Part shown: positions 33,698 through 41,731 of the stretch, piece after piece
Layout of the letters: every line of letters starts with the position of its first letter
How positions within the stretch are numbered: position 1 is the first letter of the stretch
From: Phaeobacter sp. 11ANDIMAR09
Lineage (GTDB): Bacteria > Pseudomonadota > Alphaproteobacteria > Rhodobacterales > Rhodobacteraceae
NCBI RefSeq assembly: GCF_001294455.1
Contig: NZ_LIKT01000002.1
Location: 124,001-188,000 of the forward strand
Direction: 5' to 3'
DNA length: 64,000 nucleotides
Translations under genes and position numbers: made by a program
Notes under the pieces: model-generated
Databases searched by the model: none
Told to the model about the DNA's origin: nothing
What the model saw: only the letters and a program-made list of their open reading frames with translations

Positions 33698-34504
33698 CTA
33701 CCCGGCCTGAACCGACAGGGTCACGCGGGCCTGTGGCAGCAAGAAGGGGACCTCGGCAGGCGGCGTGGTGTTGACCGGAATTGGGCAACCATAGGTGCGT
33801 GCCAGGGTCTCGTCTGTCAGAACCTCGGCCGGTGATCCGGTTGCGGCCACCTGTCCGCCTTCCATCAGAATCACCTGATCGGCAAACATGGCGGTCAGGT
33901 TCAGATCATGCATCACAGCAACAACACCGCCGCCGCGCGCGGCATAGTCCCGGGCCAGATCCATCACGGTGAACTGGTGCCCGATGTCGAGACTGGCAAC
34001 GGGTTCATCCAGGATCAGCCAGCGCGGTGTGCCGTCCACAAGGGGCTCCCAGACCTGAGTAATCACCCGCGCCAGCTGCACACGCTGCTGCTCGCCACCG
34101 GACAGATCCTGATACATACGTCCGGCAAAGCCCGCCAGCCCCACGGAGGCCAACGCCTTGAGTGGCACGGAACTCTCGGCGGCCGACAGACCTGCGCTCA
34201 GGCCAAGCCGGACGATTTCCAGGACCGTAAAAGGAAAGGCGATGGAGCTGCTTTGCGGCTGAACGGCCCGAATTGCCGCCAGCTGCCAGGGATGCAGGCT
34301 GGCCACGTCCGCACCGTTGATGCGCACCTGTCCGTCATGGGCTACCTCTCCGGTCATGGCACGCAGCAGGGTTGTTTTACCCGATCCATTTGGGCCAACA
34401 ATTGCTGTGACCCTGCCCGAGCGAGCGGTGAAATCAACCCCGTGCAGCACCTCGTTGGACCCGAGTTTGACGCCAATGTTGCGGGCTTCCAGGGTCATGG
34501 TCAT
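33698..34504 (-). CDS. hmuV: Haem ABC transporter ATPase HmuV
   Basis: A 268-residue ATPase. Walker A GPNGSGKTTLLRAM, signature LSGGEQQRVQLARVI, Walker B RWLILDEPVASLD and the His-loop AVMHDLNLTAMFADQ are all present. It drives haem import through HmuU after binding by HmuT. ATG 34504 overlaps the hmuU stop as ATGA, and two closely spaced ATG codons (MTMT) allow either start. It is the last gene of hmuSTUV. Length and layout are normal for HmuV. Confidence 0.95.
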   Translation of the reverse strand: MTMTLEARNIGVKLGSNEVLHGVDFTARSGRVTAIVGPNGSGKTTLLRAMTGEVAHDGQVRINGADVASLHPWQLAAIRAVQPQSSSIAFPFTVLEIVRLGLSAGLSAAESSVPLKALASVGLAGFAGRMYQDLSGGEQQRVQLARVITQVWEPLVDGTPRWLILDEPVASLDIGHQFTVMDLARDYAARGGGVVAVMHDLNLTAMFADQVILMEGGQVAATGSPAEVLTDETLARTYGCPIPVNTTPPAEVPFLLPQARVTLSVQAG

Positions 34505-35595
34505 ATTCCCAAATCTCCGCGTCGTTTCAACAGAATCCACAGGAAAACCGGCGCGCCCAGGATGGCAGTGATGATGCCGATTGGCAGTTCCGCCGGCGCC
34601 ACGACCACCCGTGCGATCATGTCAGCCGCCAGCAAGAGCGCGGCGCCCAGCAACGCGGCATTGGGCAGCAGGCTGTGGTGATCTGGTCCGGTCGCAAGCC
34701 GCAACAGATGTGGCACGACAATGCCAATGAAGCCGATGCCACCCGAGACCGCGACCGCAGCGCCTGTGGCACCAGCAACCGATAGGATAGCGATGTTTTT
34801 TACTCGCTGAACGGCGATGCCAATATGCCCCGCTGCGGCCTCTCCCAGCGCCATGCCGTTGAGACCTCGCGCCAGAAAGGGCGCAGCGGCCAGGGCGAGC
34901 CCGATGATAGGCAGGGCGGCCAGAACCTTGGTCCAGGTGGCTCCGGCCAGCGAACCCATGCCCCAGAAGGTGAGGGCACGCAGCTGGTTGTCATCGCTGT
35001 AATAGACCAGCACCCCCGAGGCTGCTCCGGCCAGTGCGCCCAGGGCAATACCGGCCAGGAGCATGGTGGCAACCGAGGTGTGACCGCCATGTGTCGAAAC
35101 ACGGTAGAGCAGCAGGGTCGAGCCCCAGCCGCCAAAGAATGCGGCAACCGGTACGATCCAGGAACCCAGGAATTGCTGTATCGCAAGAGGCAACAGGCCG
35201 CCCAGAACAATGGCGGTGATGGCGGCCAGCCCGGCCCCGGCGCTGACGCCGACGATACCGGGGTCCGCCAGCGGGTTGCGGAACAACCCCTGCATCACAG
35301 CGCCGGACACGGCAAGCGAGGCGCCAACGAGAACACCCATGCAAAGACGCGGCAGGCGGATGTCCAAAAGCACCACACGATCCATGGTGGAGAGCGTGCG
35401 CCCCGCAGTCAGATCCGATAGGGCATTCCAGAGCGATGCCCCAGAGGCCCCAGTGGTCAGCGATAGGACCGAAACAATCAGCAGCAGGGCAAATAGCACA
35501 AGAGTGAGCCGCCGCGCGCGAAGTCTACGGTCTATCACCGGGGCGGCTGCTGATGCGGGGTCCACATCAGCGATATTTGTCGACAGGGCGCTCAC
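34501..35595 (-). CDS. hmuU: Haem ABC transporter permease HmuU (FecCD family)
   Basis: A 364-residue permease with about ten hydrophobic helices. Family marks include LWNALSDLTAGRTLSTMDRVVLLDIRLPRLCMGVLVGASLAVSGAVMQGLFRNPLADPGIVGVSAGAG (about 55-120) and a C-terminal GGIGFIGIVVPHLLRLATGPDHH with DMIARVVVAPAELPIGIITAILGAPVF. It forms the inner-membrane haem channel as a dimer. It starts with GTG 35595, overlapping the hmuT stop as GTGA, so translation is coupled. Confidence 0.95.
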   Translation of the reverse strand: MSALSTNIADVDPASAAAPVIDRRLRARRLTLVLFALLLIVSVLSLTTGASGASLWNALSDLTAGRTLSTMDRVVLLDIRLPRLCMGVLVGASLAVSGAVMQGLFRNPLADPGIVGVSAGAGLAAITAIVLGGLLPLAIQQFLGSWIVPVAAFFGGWGSTLLLYRVSTHGGHTSVATMLLAGIALGALAGAASGVLVYYSDDNQLRALTFWGMGSLAGATWTKVLAALPIIGLALAAAPFLARGLNGMALGEAAAGHIGIAVQRVKNIAILSVAGATGAAVAVSGGIGFIGIVVPHLLRLATGPDHHSLLPNAALLGAALLLAADMIARVVVAPAELPIGIITAILGAPVFLWILLKRRGDLGI

Positions 35596-36473
35596 TTGGC
35601 GGCTCCATAGAGGGCCAGAGACAGGTCTTTTACAGCGCTGGCTGCACGGGGGCCAAACTGCAACAACAGGGCGCCATCCATGCGGATCAATGCGCCATCC
35701 TGCGCGGCCGGGGTCAGTTTCAAGGCCGGGAGGATTTGCAAGGTTTCCGTGGTCAGCCCATGATCGTCGCCACGGTCCATGGCCAGAATCACGTCGGGGG
35801 CAGCAGCTGCGATGGCTTCGTCACTCAATTGTTTGTAGCCGGAAAACTCGGTAATGGCATTTACCGCACCTGCCATGGTGATGATGCCATCCGCGCCGGT
35901 GTTCTGACCCGCAGCTGTGATGCGCCCTCCGGCTGTTGACAGGACAAACAGGACGCGTTTTGGGCTATCTCCTGCACTCTCGCTGGCCAACCTTTGGGCC
36001 TCTTCCAGATCGGCGCTGACCGATTCGATCAATCTGGCTGCGGCCTCTTCCTGCCCCAGGGTTTCGCCGACGATTTTGATCTTGCTGATCACCCCGTCAG
36101 CCGAAAACACTTCCGGCACTTCGACATAGCCAACATTGGCCTGTTTCAAGACCTCCAGTGTCTCGGGCGGGCCTGCGCCTTCGATGGCAAGGATCAGATC
36201 GGGGTCCACGGATAATACGCCTTCGGGCGACAGGGCCCGTGCATAGCCCACATTGGGCAGGTCCGCGGCAGTGATGGGGAAACTTGAGGTGGTATCGCGC
36301 GCCACTAGGCGGCTTTCCTGCTCCAGCGCATAGACGATTTCAGTCACCGCCCCGCCGATTGACACAATGCGCTCGGGGGGGGCTGCCTGGACGGCATGTG
36401 CTGGAAGGAGGGCAAGAAGCCCCAGGTGCAGCCCGGTTCTGAGGGGCGAGATCAAAGTGGAAAACAGGGTCAT
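35592..36473 (-). CDS. hmuT: Haem ABC transporter substrate-binding protein HmuT
   Basis: A 293-residue periplasmic protein. A signal peptide (about 1-28, ending AVQA) precedes the cluster A-III lobe APPERIVSIGGAVTEIVYALEQESRLVARDTTS, where the conserved haem-binding Tyr region is YARALSPEGVLSVDPDLILA. The second lobe begins near VLFVLSTAGGRITAAGQNTGADGII. It carries haem from the receptor side to HmuU. Start ATG 36473 overlaps the hmuS stop as ATGA; a longer frame upstream lacks a signal peptide and is within hmuS. Confidence 0.93.
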   Translation of the reverse strand: MTLFSTLISPLRTGLHLGLLALLPAHAVQAAPPERIVSIGGAVTEIVYALEQESRLVARDTTSSFPITAADLPNVGYARALSPEGVLSVDPDLILAIEGAGPPETLEVLKQANVGYVEVPEVFSADGVISKIKIVGETLGQEEAAARLIESVSADLEEAQRLASESAGDSPKRVLFVLSTAGGRITAAGQNTGADGIITMAGAVNAITEFSGYKQLSDEAIAAAAPDVILAMDRGDDHGLTTETLQILPALKLTPAAQDGALIRMDGALLLQFGPRAASAVKDLSLALYGAAK

Positions 36474-37558
36474 TCTGCGGCCTCGATTGTCTGGTTGGCG
36501 TGTTGGGGGATCGCGGCAGCTGACCGCGTGGGCAGGGCGGCAACGATCTTGCCCCATTCTGGCCTGTGATCCAGATCGCCGTCCCGGCGGCCAAAGACTT
36601 GAAGGATGATCTGACCTTCGGAATCAAAGGCTTCGACCGAAATGGCTGGGCCACGTTGGGTGGGTTTGTTCACTGCCCAGACTTCGGTCAGGTGATCCAA
36701 ACGCAGGTGCAGGTCAAAGCCAGGGTCCAGAATGTTTTGCCAGGGCCCCATGCTGCGCAGGGTCTTCACTGGGCCGGAATGGATCTGAATGCAGCCGGGG
36801 TTGCCGACAAAAATCATCACCTCGATGCCCGCATCGCGGACCGCGTGCAGCATGGTGTCTACAGCCCCCGGGTCAAGCTCACGCGCCAGAGGCTCCCCCG
36901 CGATGCGATAGGCCCCCAGCCGGTTCATTTTTAATTTCGAAGTCAGTTGCCGGAACTGATGGGTATCCGTCATCTTGGCCCATTCCGTGCGCAGAGCGTC
37001 GACCTTGCTAGGAGCGGATTTGGCGGCTTCTGGCGCTTGTCGGGGGCTGACTTCCAGGACTGCCTCCTGATCCGGCAAGTCCAGATCGCGCACCAGGTCT
37101 TCCCAAGCCTGAAGGTTTGAGGCGTCTCGTAGGTGAACCTTGTGCACCGCGTCGCCAGCGGAATCAAAGAACTGAAGCGAGCGGCGGGTGCCTGTGTCCG
37201 AACTGCGCTCTACCGCAAAGGCGATTGCAAAATGGCGCGGGAACAGGCGCAGATCGATTTCGGCGGTGAGCACCATGGAGGCATGTTTGCCAGGGCGGAA
37301 ATCGCTGTAGGTGCCGACCTTTTCAATCACGCAAGAATCGTTGCGGGTCAGCGCCATGACTTCTCCCAGAGCGGCAAGCCGGGGAAAGACCTCTGCGATC
37401 TCGGCGCTGATCCGCGTGACGCCTTCGCCCTGATAGGCCGCCACCAACTGAGCTTCACTGATCTTGTGCTGCGCGGCGAAATCACGATCGCGCATCTTAG
37501 GGTTTTCTTGGCGCAACTGGCGAATGGCCAGCGGGTCCAGCGACTGGGGAAGGCTCAT
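36470..37558 (-). CDS. hmuS: Haemin-degrading factor HmuS/HemS
   Basis: A 362-residue cytoplasmic haem protein made of two similar halves (first about 20-160, second about 200-345). Typical stretches are LGEVMALTRNDSCVIEKVGTYSDF, VHKVHLRDASNLQAWEDLV and EVMIFVGNPGCIQIHSGPVKTL. It accepts haem from the transporter and either degrades it or hands it on. It heads the minus-strand hmuSTUV operon, divergent from the receptor gene, with a 252-base shared promoter region. Expression is probably iron-controlled. Confidence 0.93.
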   Translation of the reverse strand: MSLPQSLDPLAIRQLRQENPKMRDRDFAAQHKISEAQLVAAYQGEGVTRISAEIAEVFPRLAALGEVMALTRNDSCVIEKVGTYSDFRPGKHASMVLTAEIDLRLFPRHFAIAFAVERSSDTGTRRSLQFFDSAGDAVHKVHLRDASNLQAWEDLVRDLDLPDQEAVLEVSPRQAPEAAKSAPSKVDALRTEWAKMTDTHQFRQLTSKLKMNRLGAYRIAGEPLARELDPGAVDTMLHAVRDAGIEVMIFVGNPGCIQIHSGPVKTLRSMGPWQNILDPGFDLHLRLDHLTEVWAVNKPTQRGPAISVEAFDSEGQIILQVFGRRDGDLDHRPEWGKIVAALPTRSAAAIPQHANQTIEAAE

Positions 37559-37810
37559 GTTTGGGCCCTTTCATAGTAGCAAGTTTTTGCGGGAAAGGGC
37601 TGGCTCCGGCGCTGTGACCCCGATGTGACGGGGCAAGCCTTGGGGCTGGCGGTTGCCGAGTGGCAGGCATTTATTTATGTTGACTGTTTTTATCAGCTTT
37701 ACTATCAGCCTCAAGTGGAAATCAACGATTCCATAAGAAACACAACAAACTACCGCGCCAGCCCCTACTGCAAGCTTCGGTTCAAAGACCAAGACGCAAA
37801 GGGACATGTG
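37559..37810. promoter_or_regulatory. Divergent promoter region of the haem locus
   Basis: A 252-base gap between hmuS and the receptor gene. The middle is A+T-rich and holds TTGACT (37680-37685) and two ATCAGC copies 12 bases apart (37692 and 37704). I find no clear Fur, Irr or Iron-Rhodo box by eye. Iron control is expected from function, but the operator is not identified. Confidence 0.4.
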
Positions 37811-39811
37811 ATGGGGAAATTTCGGCTGACGCAGCATTTGCTGGGGACCGTTTCAGTATTGGGCTTAACGCTCGGATCGGGCGCTATGGCGCAGGATCTG
37901 TTAGAGGAGCTGCCGCCGGAGGTTCAGGGGGAAGAGTTCCTGGGCACGGTGGAACTGGCGCAGGGCAAGCGGGAAGTGCAGGTTGGCACTGCGGTTCCCA
38001 TTACGGTGATCAACCAGGAAGAAATCGATGACCGTCAGGCTGGCACGATTGCCGAGCTGATCGATTCGGTTCCGGGTGTTTCCCTGGTGAATGGTTCGCG
38101 TCCTGAAGGCTCGGGGATTAACATTCGGGGCTTTGGCGCCAACGGCACCTATGGGACCGACCAGAAGGTTGCCATTGTCATTGATGGCGCCACCACTGGA
38201 TCAGAAGAGATCTATCGCATCGGCACACAGCTGTTTACTGACCCAGCCCTGTACAAAAGCGTTTCGGTGATCCGTGGCACGGTTGGCAGTTATGAGTGGG
38301 GGTCTGGTATCGTCGGCGGAGTTGTGAAACTGGATACCAAGGATGCTTCTGACTTCACTGGCGGCGAAATTGGTCTGCGCTTGCATCAGCTGCTTGGCTA
38401 TACGTCCAATGGCGAGGGCTATCATAGCTCTTCCATCATTGCCTGGCAGCCGATGGAGAACCTCGAGGTTCTTCTGAACTATACCAAGCGCGACACCGAT
38501 TCCTACAAGGATGGCGATGGCAATCTGGTCAGCAATACCTCGACTGAGCCCTATTCTGGTCTGGCAAAGATCCGATACACCTTTGGGGATGCAAACGAGC
38601 ATGGCCTGACCTTTGCCTATCAGAAAACCTATTCGGACGAATTCGACTCGCCCTATGACCAGTTTAACCAAGTCAACTTTGGCAATGTGAACCGCAGTAC
38701 CGAGTCCAAGGTCGCGACCCTGAAGTATGAATATAACCCAGTTGGCAATGACCTGGTCGACCTGACCGTCCAGTATTCCTATTCGGATATCTACATCGAA
38801 AGTGAACCGACCAATCCCGGTGGTTTTGCTGACTACCTGCTGGATGGCGATCACGATTATTCCATCGACAAGCTGACCGTCAAAAACGCCATGTACTTCC
38901 AGACCGGGGCCGTCTCGCACGATCTGCGCTTTGGGGTTGAATTGATCAGCAAGGACCGGCTTGAAAGCCAGGTCAGCCCAACCTCTGGCAGCGTGTCCGT
39001 CCCCGGCGGCAAGGATGAGCGGGTCGCTTTGTTCCTTATTGATGAAATCGGGTTGGGTAGCAATTGGACGATCACCCCAGCACTGCGGTGGGAAGATCAG
39101 AAGATCACGGGCTCGGATACCTATGCGGGGGATCGCTACGACAATTCGGCTCTGATGGGCGGCATCTCGGCACGCTATGAGTTCGACTCCGGTCTGGCTC
39201 TGTTTGCCAGCGCCGCCTATACTGAAAACCTACCAATTCTGGATGACCTGAGCGTCGCCAGCCGTATGACCCAGCCTGAGAAGTCCCAGACTTTTGAGCT
39301 GGGAGCCTCTTATGTGGCGGGGGATGTCTTTGCCGATGGCGACAGCCTGCAGGTCAAGGCCAACCTCTTTGCAACAGATCTTTGGGATATCACTTCCTAC
39401 TCGGGCATCAACACGGTTGATAGCCAAGGTGCCGAGCTGGAGCTGACCTATGCCATGGACAATGGGCTCTATGTCGATCTGAACGCGGCCTATGGGGACT
39501 ATGAGGCCAACGGCTCAAACCCTTGGAGCAATGCGCCTGCAAATTCGGCACGTTTGACCGTCGGTAAGCGGATCAACGAGGCTTGGGATCTGAGCTGGGA
39601 ACAAGTCGTGGCCGAGAACGGCAACAACAACTATGGCGGCTATGGCATTAGCAACCTGCGGGCCACCTATCGTCTGCAGAATGGCATGCTGGCTGGGGCT
39701 GAGTTGCGTCTCGGGATCGAAAACGCCTTTGATCGCGCCTATCAGCCGAACCTTGCAACTCAGCTTGCCGCAGGTCGCAACATCAAGCTGAGCGTTTCAA
39801 AAACCTTCTGA
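37811..39811 (+). CDS. hmuR: TonB-dependent outer-membrane receptor, haem locus
   Basis: A 666-residue receptor. The signal peptide (about 1-27, ending AMA) is followed by a TonB-interacting segment, the plug (PITVINQEEIDDRQAGTIAELIDSVPGVSLVNGSRPEGSGINIRGFG, and VSVIRGTVGSYEWGSGIVGGVV) and a 22-strand barrel ending NIKLSVSKTF with the C-terminal Phe. Its place beside hmuSTUV and tonB-exbBD makes haem the likely ligand. The FRAP and NPDL motifs of classic haem receptors are not visible: the matching barrel segment reads YTENLPILDD and QPEKSQTFEL. AAAGGGA lies upstream of ATG 37811. Confidence 0.88.
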   Translation: MGKFRLTQHLLGTVSVLGLTLGSGAMAQDLLEELPPEVQGEEFLGTVELAQGKREVQVGTAVPITVINQEEIDDRQAGTIAELIDSVPGVSLVNGSRPEGSGINIRGFGANGTYGTDQKVAIVIDGATTGSEEIYRIGTQLFTDPALYKSVSVIRGTVGSYEWGSGIVGGVVKLDTKDASDFTGGEIGLRLHQLLGYTSNGEGYHSSSIIAWQPMENLEVLLNYTKRDTDSYKDGDGNLVSNTSTEPYSGLAKIRYTFGDANEHGLTFAYQKTYSDEFDSPYDQFNQVNFGNVNRSTESKVATLKYEYNPVGNDLVDLTVQYSYSDIYIESEPTNPGGFADYLLDGDHDYSIDKLTVKNAMYFQTGAVSHDLRFGVELISKDRLESQVSPTSGSVSVPGGKDERVALFLIDEIGLGSNWTITPALRWEDQKITGSDTYAGDRYDNSALMGGISARYEFDSGLALFASAAYTENLPILDDLSVASRMTQPEKSQTFELGASYVAGDVFADGDSLQVKANLFATDLWDITSYSGINTVDSQGAELELTYAMDNGLYVDLNAAYGDYEANGSNPWSNAPANSARLTVGKRINEAWDLSWEQVVAENGNNNYGGYGISNLRATYRLQNGMLAGAELRLGIENAFDRAYQPNLATQLAAGRNIKLSVSKTF

Positions 39812-39837
39812 TCCAATCGCAAATCGAGAGGAAAACC

Positions 39838-40308
39838 ATGGGATATCTGGCTCAAAGAACACTTACCCTGGCAGCGCTCACGCTGTCAGGATGGGCAGGT
39901 GCAGCAGGCCTGGCCTGGGCAGAAAATCTGGCGCAGACCTCGGCTCCGCTTCCCACCTCGGCTGCAGGTATTTCTATCGAGCTGAGCGTGGCTGAAGATA
40001 TCGGGGAGGCTTGTAAACTGTCCTTTGTGGTGACCAATGGTCACCACAAAGACATCGCGCAGGCCGTTTTTGAGACCGTGCTGTTTGACGGGGCGGGCCA
40101 GGTGTCCAGGCTGACACTACTGGATTTCCAAGACCTTCCTGCCGGGCGCCTGCGCGTGCGGCAGTTTCAATTCCCCCAGGCCTGTGCCGATATCAGCCGG
40201 GTGCTGATCAACGGTGCACAGACCTGCTCAGCTACGGGGCTGGATGCGGGAGGCTGCACCCGGGGGCTCATGCTCTCTAGTCGTACGAATATGGAGCTAC
40301 TGGGATGA
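39838..40308 (+). CDS. Secreted protein of the haem-uptake operon, unknown function
   Basis: A 156-residue protein with a signal peptide (MGYLAQRTLTLAALTLSGWAGAAGLAWA). The mature part has a beta-sandwich-like pattern (ISIELSVAEDIGEACKLSFVVTNGHHKDIAQAVFETVLFDGAGQVSRLTLLDF) and four cysteines, in KLSF- and QTCSATGLDAGGCTRG-type positions, likely forming disulfides. It follows the receptor gene by 26 bases and overlaps exbB by four, so it is made with the energising complex. I do not recognise a named family. A periplasmic accessory to the receptor or TonB is inferred. It contains a perfect 12-bp inverted repeat in its coding DNA. Confidence 0.75.
   Translation: MGYLAQRTLTLAALTLSGWAGAAGLAWAENLAQTSAPLPTSAAGISIELSVAEDIGEACKLSFVVTNGHHKDIAQAVFETVLFDGAGQVSRLTLLDFQDLPAGRLRVRQFQFPQACADISRVLINGAQTCSATGLDAGGCTRGLMLSSRTNMELLG
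40024..40050. repeat. Perfect 12-bp inverted repeat inside the coding region
   Basis: Arms TTTGTGGTGACC (40024-40035) and GGTCACCACAAA (40039-40050) with a 3-base loop AAT. It lies within the secreted-protein gene between receptor and exbB and encodes the stretch around VVTNGHHK. Such a strong hairpin in mRNA could tune the level of exbB-exbD-tonB relative to the receptor, or bind a dimeric regulator. Confidence 0.7.
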
Positions 40309-40970
40309 CCCTGATTCAAGATGCCATTCTGCATATTCTGGATCTGGGTGGTCCCGTTGTCTTGCTGCTCTTGTGTGTTTCAGTGCTGACGGCGGCGCTG
40401 GTGCTGTACAAGCTGTGGCAATACCAGGCGGCGCGGGTGGGGCGCCACCGGCAGCTGGCAACAGCTGTCGCCGCCTGGGATCTGGGGGACCCGGCGGCGG
40501 CCTTGCAGGCGCTGGGGCAAAGCCGGTCCTACCTGAGCCCGGTGCTGCGCATGGCGATCAGTTCCACGCCAACGTCTGAATTGTCGGCGCGTGTCGATGC
40601 CGAGGCCGAAAGCCGCTTTGCCCAGCTCGAACGCGGGCTTGGTGCGCTGGATATGGTGGCGCAGCTGGCCCCTTTGATGGGGCTGTTTGGCACAGTGATC
40701 GGCATGATCGAAGCCTTTCAGAAACTGCAATCGGCGGGCTCTTCGGTGGATCCCTCGTTGCTGGCTGGCGGCATCTGGGTGGCGCTGCTGACCACGGCCG
40801 CAGGCCTGGCAGTGGCAATGCCAACCTCACTGGTGCTGAGCTGGCTGACCGCGCGCATGCAGCGCGAACGGGTCTTTGCCAATCAGGCGCTGCGGGTGGT
40901 CTTTGCGCCTCAGACCGCGCTCCAGGCCGAGGCGCTCCAGCCCTTGGGGTCCTTGGCACATGCCGGTTAA
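40305..40970 (+). CDS. exbB: MotA/TolQ/ExbB proton channel protein
   Basis: A 221-residue inner-membrane protein with three hydrophobic helices. One lies near the N-terminus (LDLGGPVVLLLLCVSVLTAALVLYKLW) and two C-terminally (MVAQLAPLMGLFGTVIGMIEAFQKL and GIWVALLTTAAGLAVAMPTSLVLSWL). The conserved APLMGLFGTVIGMIEAF and the Thr of LLTTAAGL mark the channel. It forms the pentameric motor that powers TonB. ATGA overlap with the gene before and an 11-base overlap with exbD behind suggest coupled translation. Confidence 0.92.
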   Translation: MTLIQDAILHILDLGGPVVLLLLCVSVLTAALVLYKLWQYQAARVGRHRQLATAVAAWDLGDPAAALQALGQSRSYLSPVLRMAISSTPTSELSARVDAEAESRFAQLERGLGALDMVAQLAPLMGLFGTVIGMIEAFQKLQSAGSSVDPSLLAGGIWVALLTTAAGLAVAMPTSLVLSWLTARMQRERVFANQALRVVFAPQTALQAEALQPLGSLAHAG

Positions 40971-41343
40971 GCTCACCCCTCCCAAACGCGGACGTATGTC
41001 GATGACCTCGCTGATCGACGTGATTTTCCTGTTGCTGCTGTTTTTCATGCTCACTTCGACCTTTTCCAAATATGGCGAGGTGGAGCTGATGGCAGCAGGC
41101 CGCGCGACTGCCTCGCAGGAGCGTCAAAGGTTGTTTGTCACCTTGGGGCAGGAACAGGTGACGCTGAATGGTCAGCCTGTTGATCTGGAGCGGATTGCAG
41201 ATCTGGTGCGCAGTCAGCCGCAGGACGGGCAGGGGCATCTGGTGCTTATCAGCCCCGACGAGGCGGCTTCTTCGCAGCGGCTGGTCGATCTGCTGGCCGC
41301 GCTGCGCAAAGTGGAAAACCTGCAAACGGTGGTGCTGGGCTGA
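40960..41343 (+). CDS. exbD: ExbD biopolymer transport protein, canonical copy
   Basis: A 127-residue protein. One transmembrane helix, SLIDVIFLLLLFFMLTSTF (about 17-35), carries the essential proton-relaying Asp20, followed by a periplasmic domain (about 40-127). This is the normal ExbD layout. Start ATG 40960 lies inside the end of exbB. It works in the ExbB-ExbD complex that couples proton flow to TonB. A second, divergent copy follows directly. Confidence 0.92.
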   Translation: MPVKLTPPKRGRMSMTSLIDVIFLLLLFFMLTSTFSKYGEVELMAAGRATASQERQRLFVTLGQEQVTLNGQPVDLERIADLVRSQPQDGQGHLVLISPDEAASSQRLVDLLAALRKVENLQTVVLG

Positions 41344-41729
41344 TGCAGTTGAAATCTCCGGCACAGGCCCCAAAAGAGCCGACCATCGCGCTGATCAACA
41401 TCGTGTTTCTGATGCTGATCTTCTTTATGATCGCGGGCACTCTCGCCCCACCGATCGACAAGGATCTATCCTTGGTCAAGACGGCGGATCTGGAAGGGCG
41501 TGAGCCTCCGGATACGCTGGTGGCCCATGCGGATGGGCGGCTGTCGCTGCGGGGGCAGCCGGTGGTTGATGCCATCAGCTATTTGTCCAGCCTGTCGCCA
41601 GAGGCCCGCAAGCTGGTGAAAATCGTGCCGGACCAAGCCTTGCCAGCCAAGGATCTGGTGCGCCTTGGCAATGCGCTGCGTGCAGCCGGAGCACAGCGGG
41701 TGGTTTTGATCTCTGAAAGGGCGCTGTAG
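41343..41729 (+). CDS. Second ExbD-like protein, transmembrane Asp replaced by Asn
   Basis: A 128-residue ExbD paralogue. The helix ALINIVFLMLIFFMIAGTL aligns without gaps to the first copy (SLIDVIFLLLLFFMLTSTF), but its position 19 is Asn (codon AAC at 41397-41399) where ExbD needs Asp. The rest of the periplasmic domain is intact (VDAISYLSSLSPEARKLVKIVPDQALPAKDLVRLGNALRAAGAQRVVLIS), so it is not a decaying pseudogene. It overlaps the first exbD stop as TGATG. It may form a mixed dimer with the functional ExbD inside the ExbB pore, giving one protonatable site instead of two. Confidence 0.88.
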   Translation: MQLKSPAQAPKEPTIALINIVFLMLIFFMIAGTLAPPIDKDLSLVKTADLEGREPPDTLVAHADGRLSLRGQPVVDAISYLSSLSPEARKLVKIVPDQALPAKDLVRLGNALRAAGAQRVVLISERAL

Positions 41730-41731
41730 CC

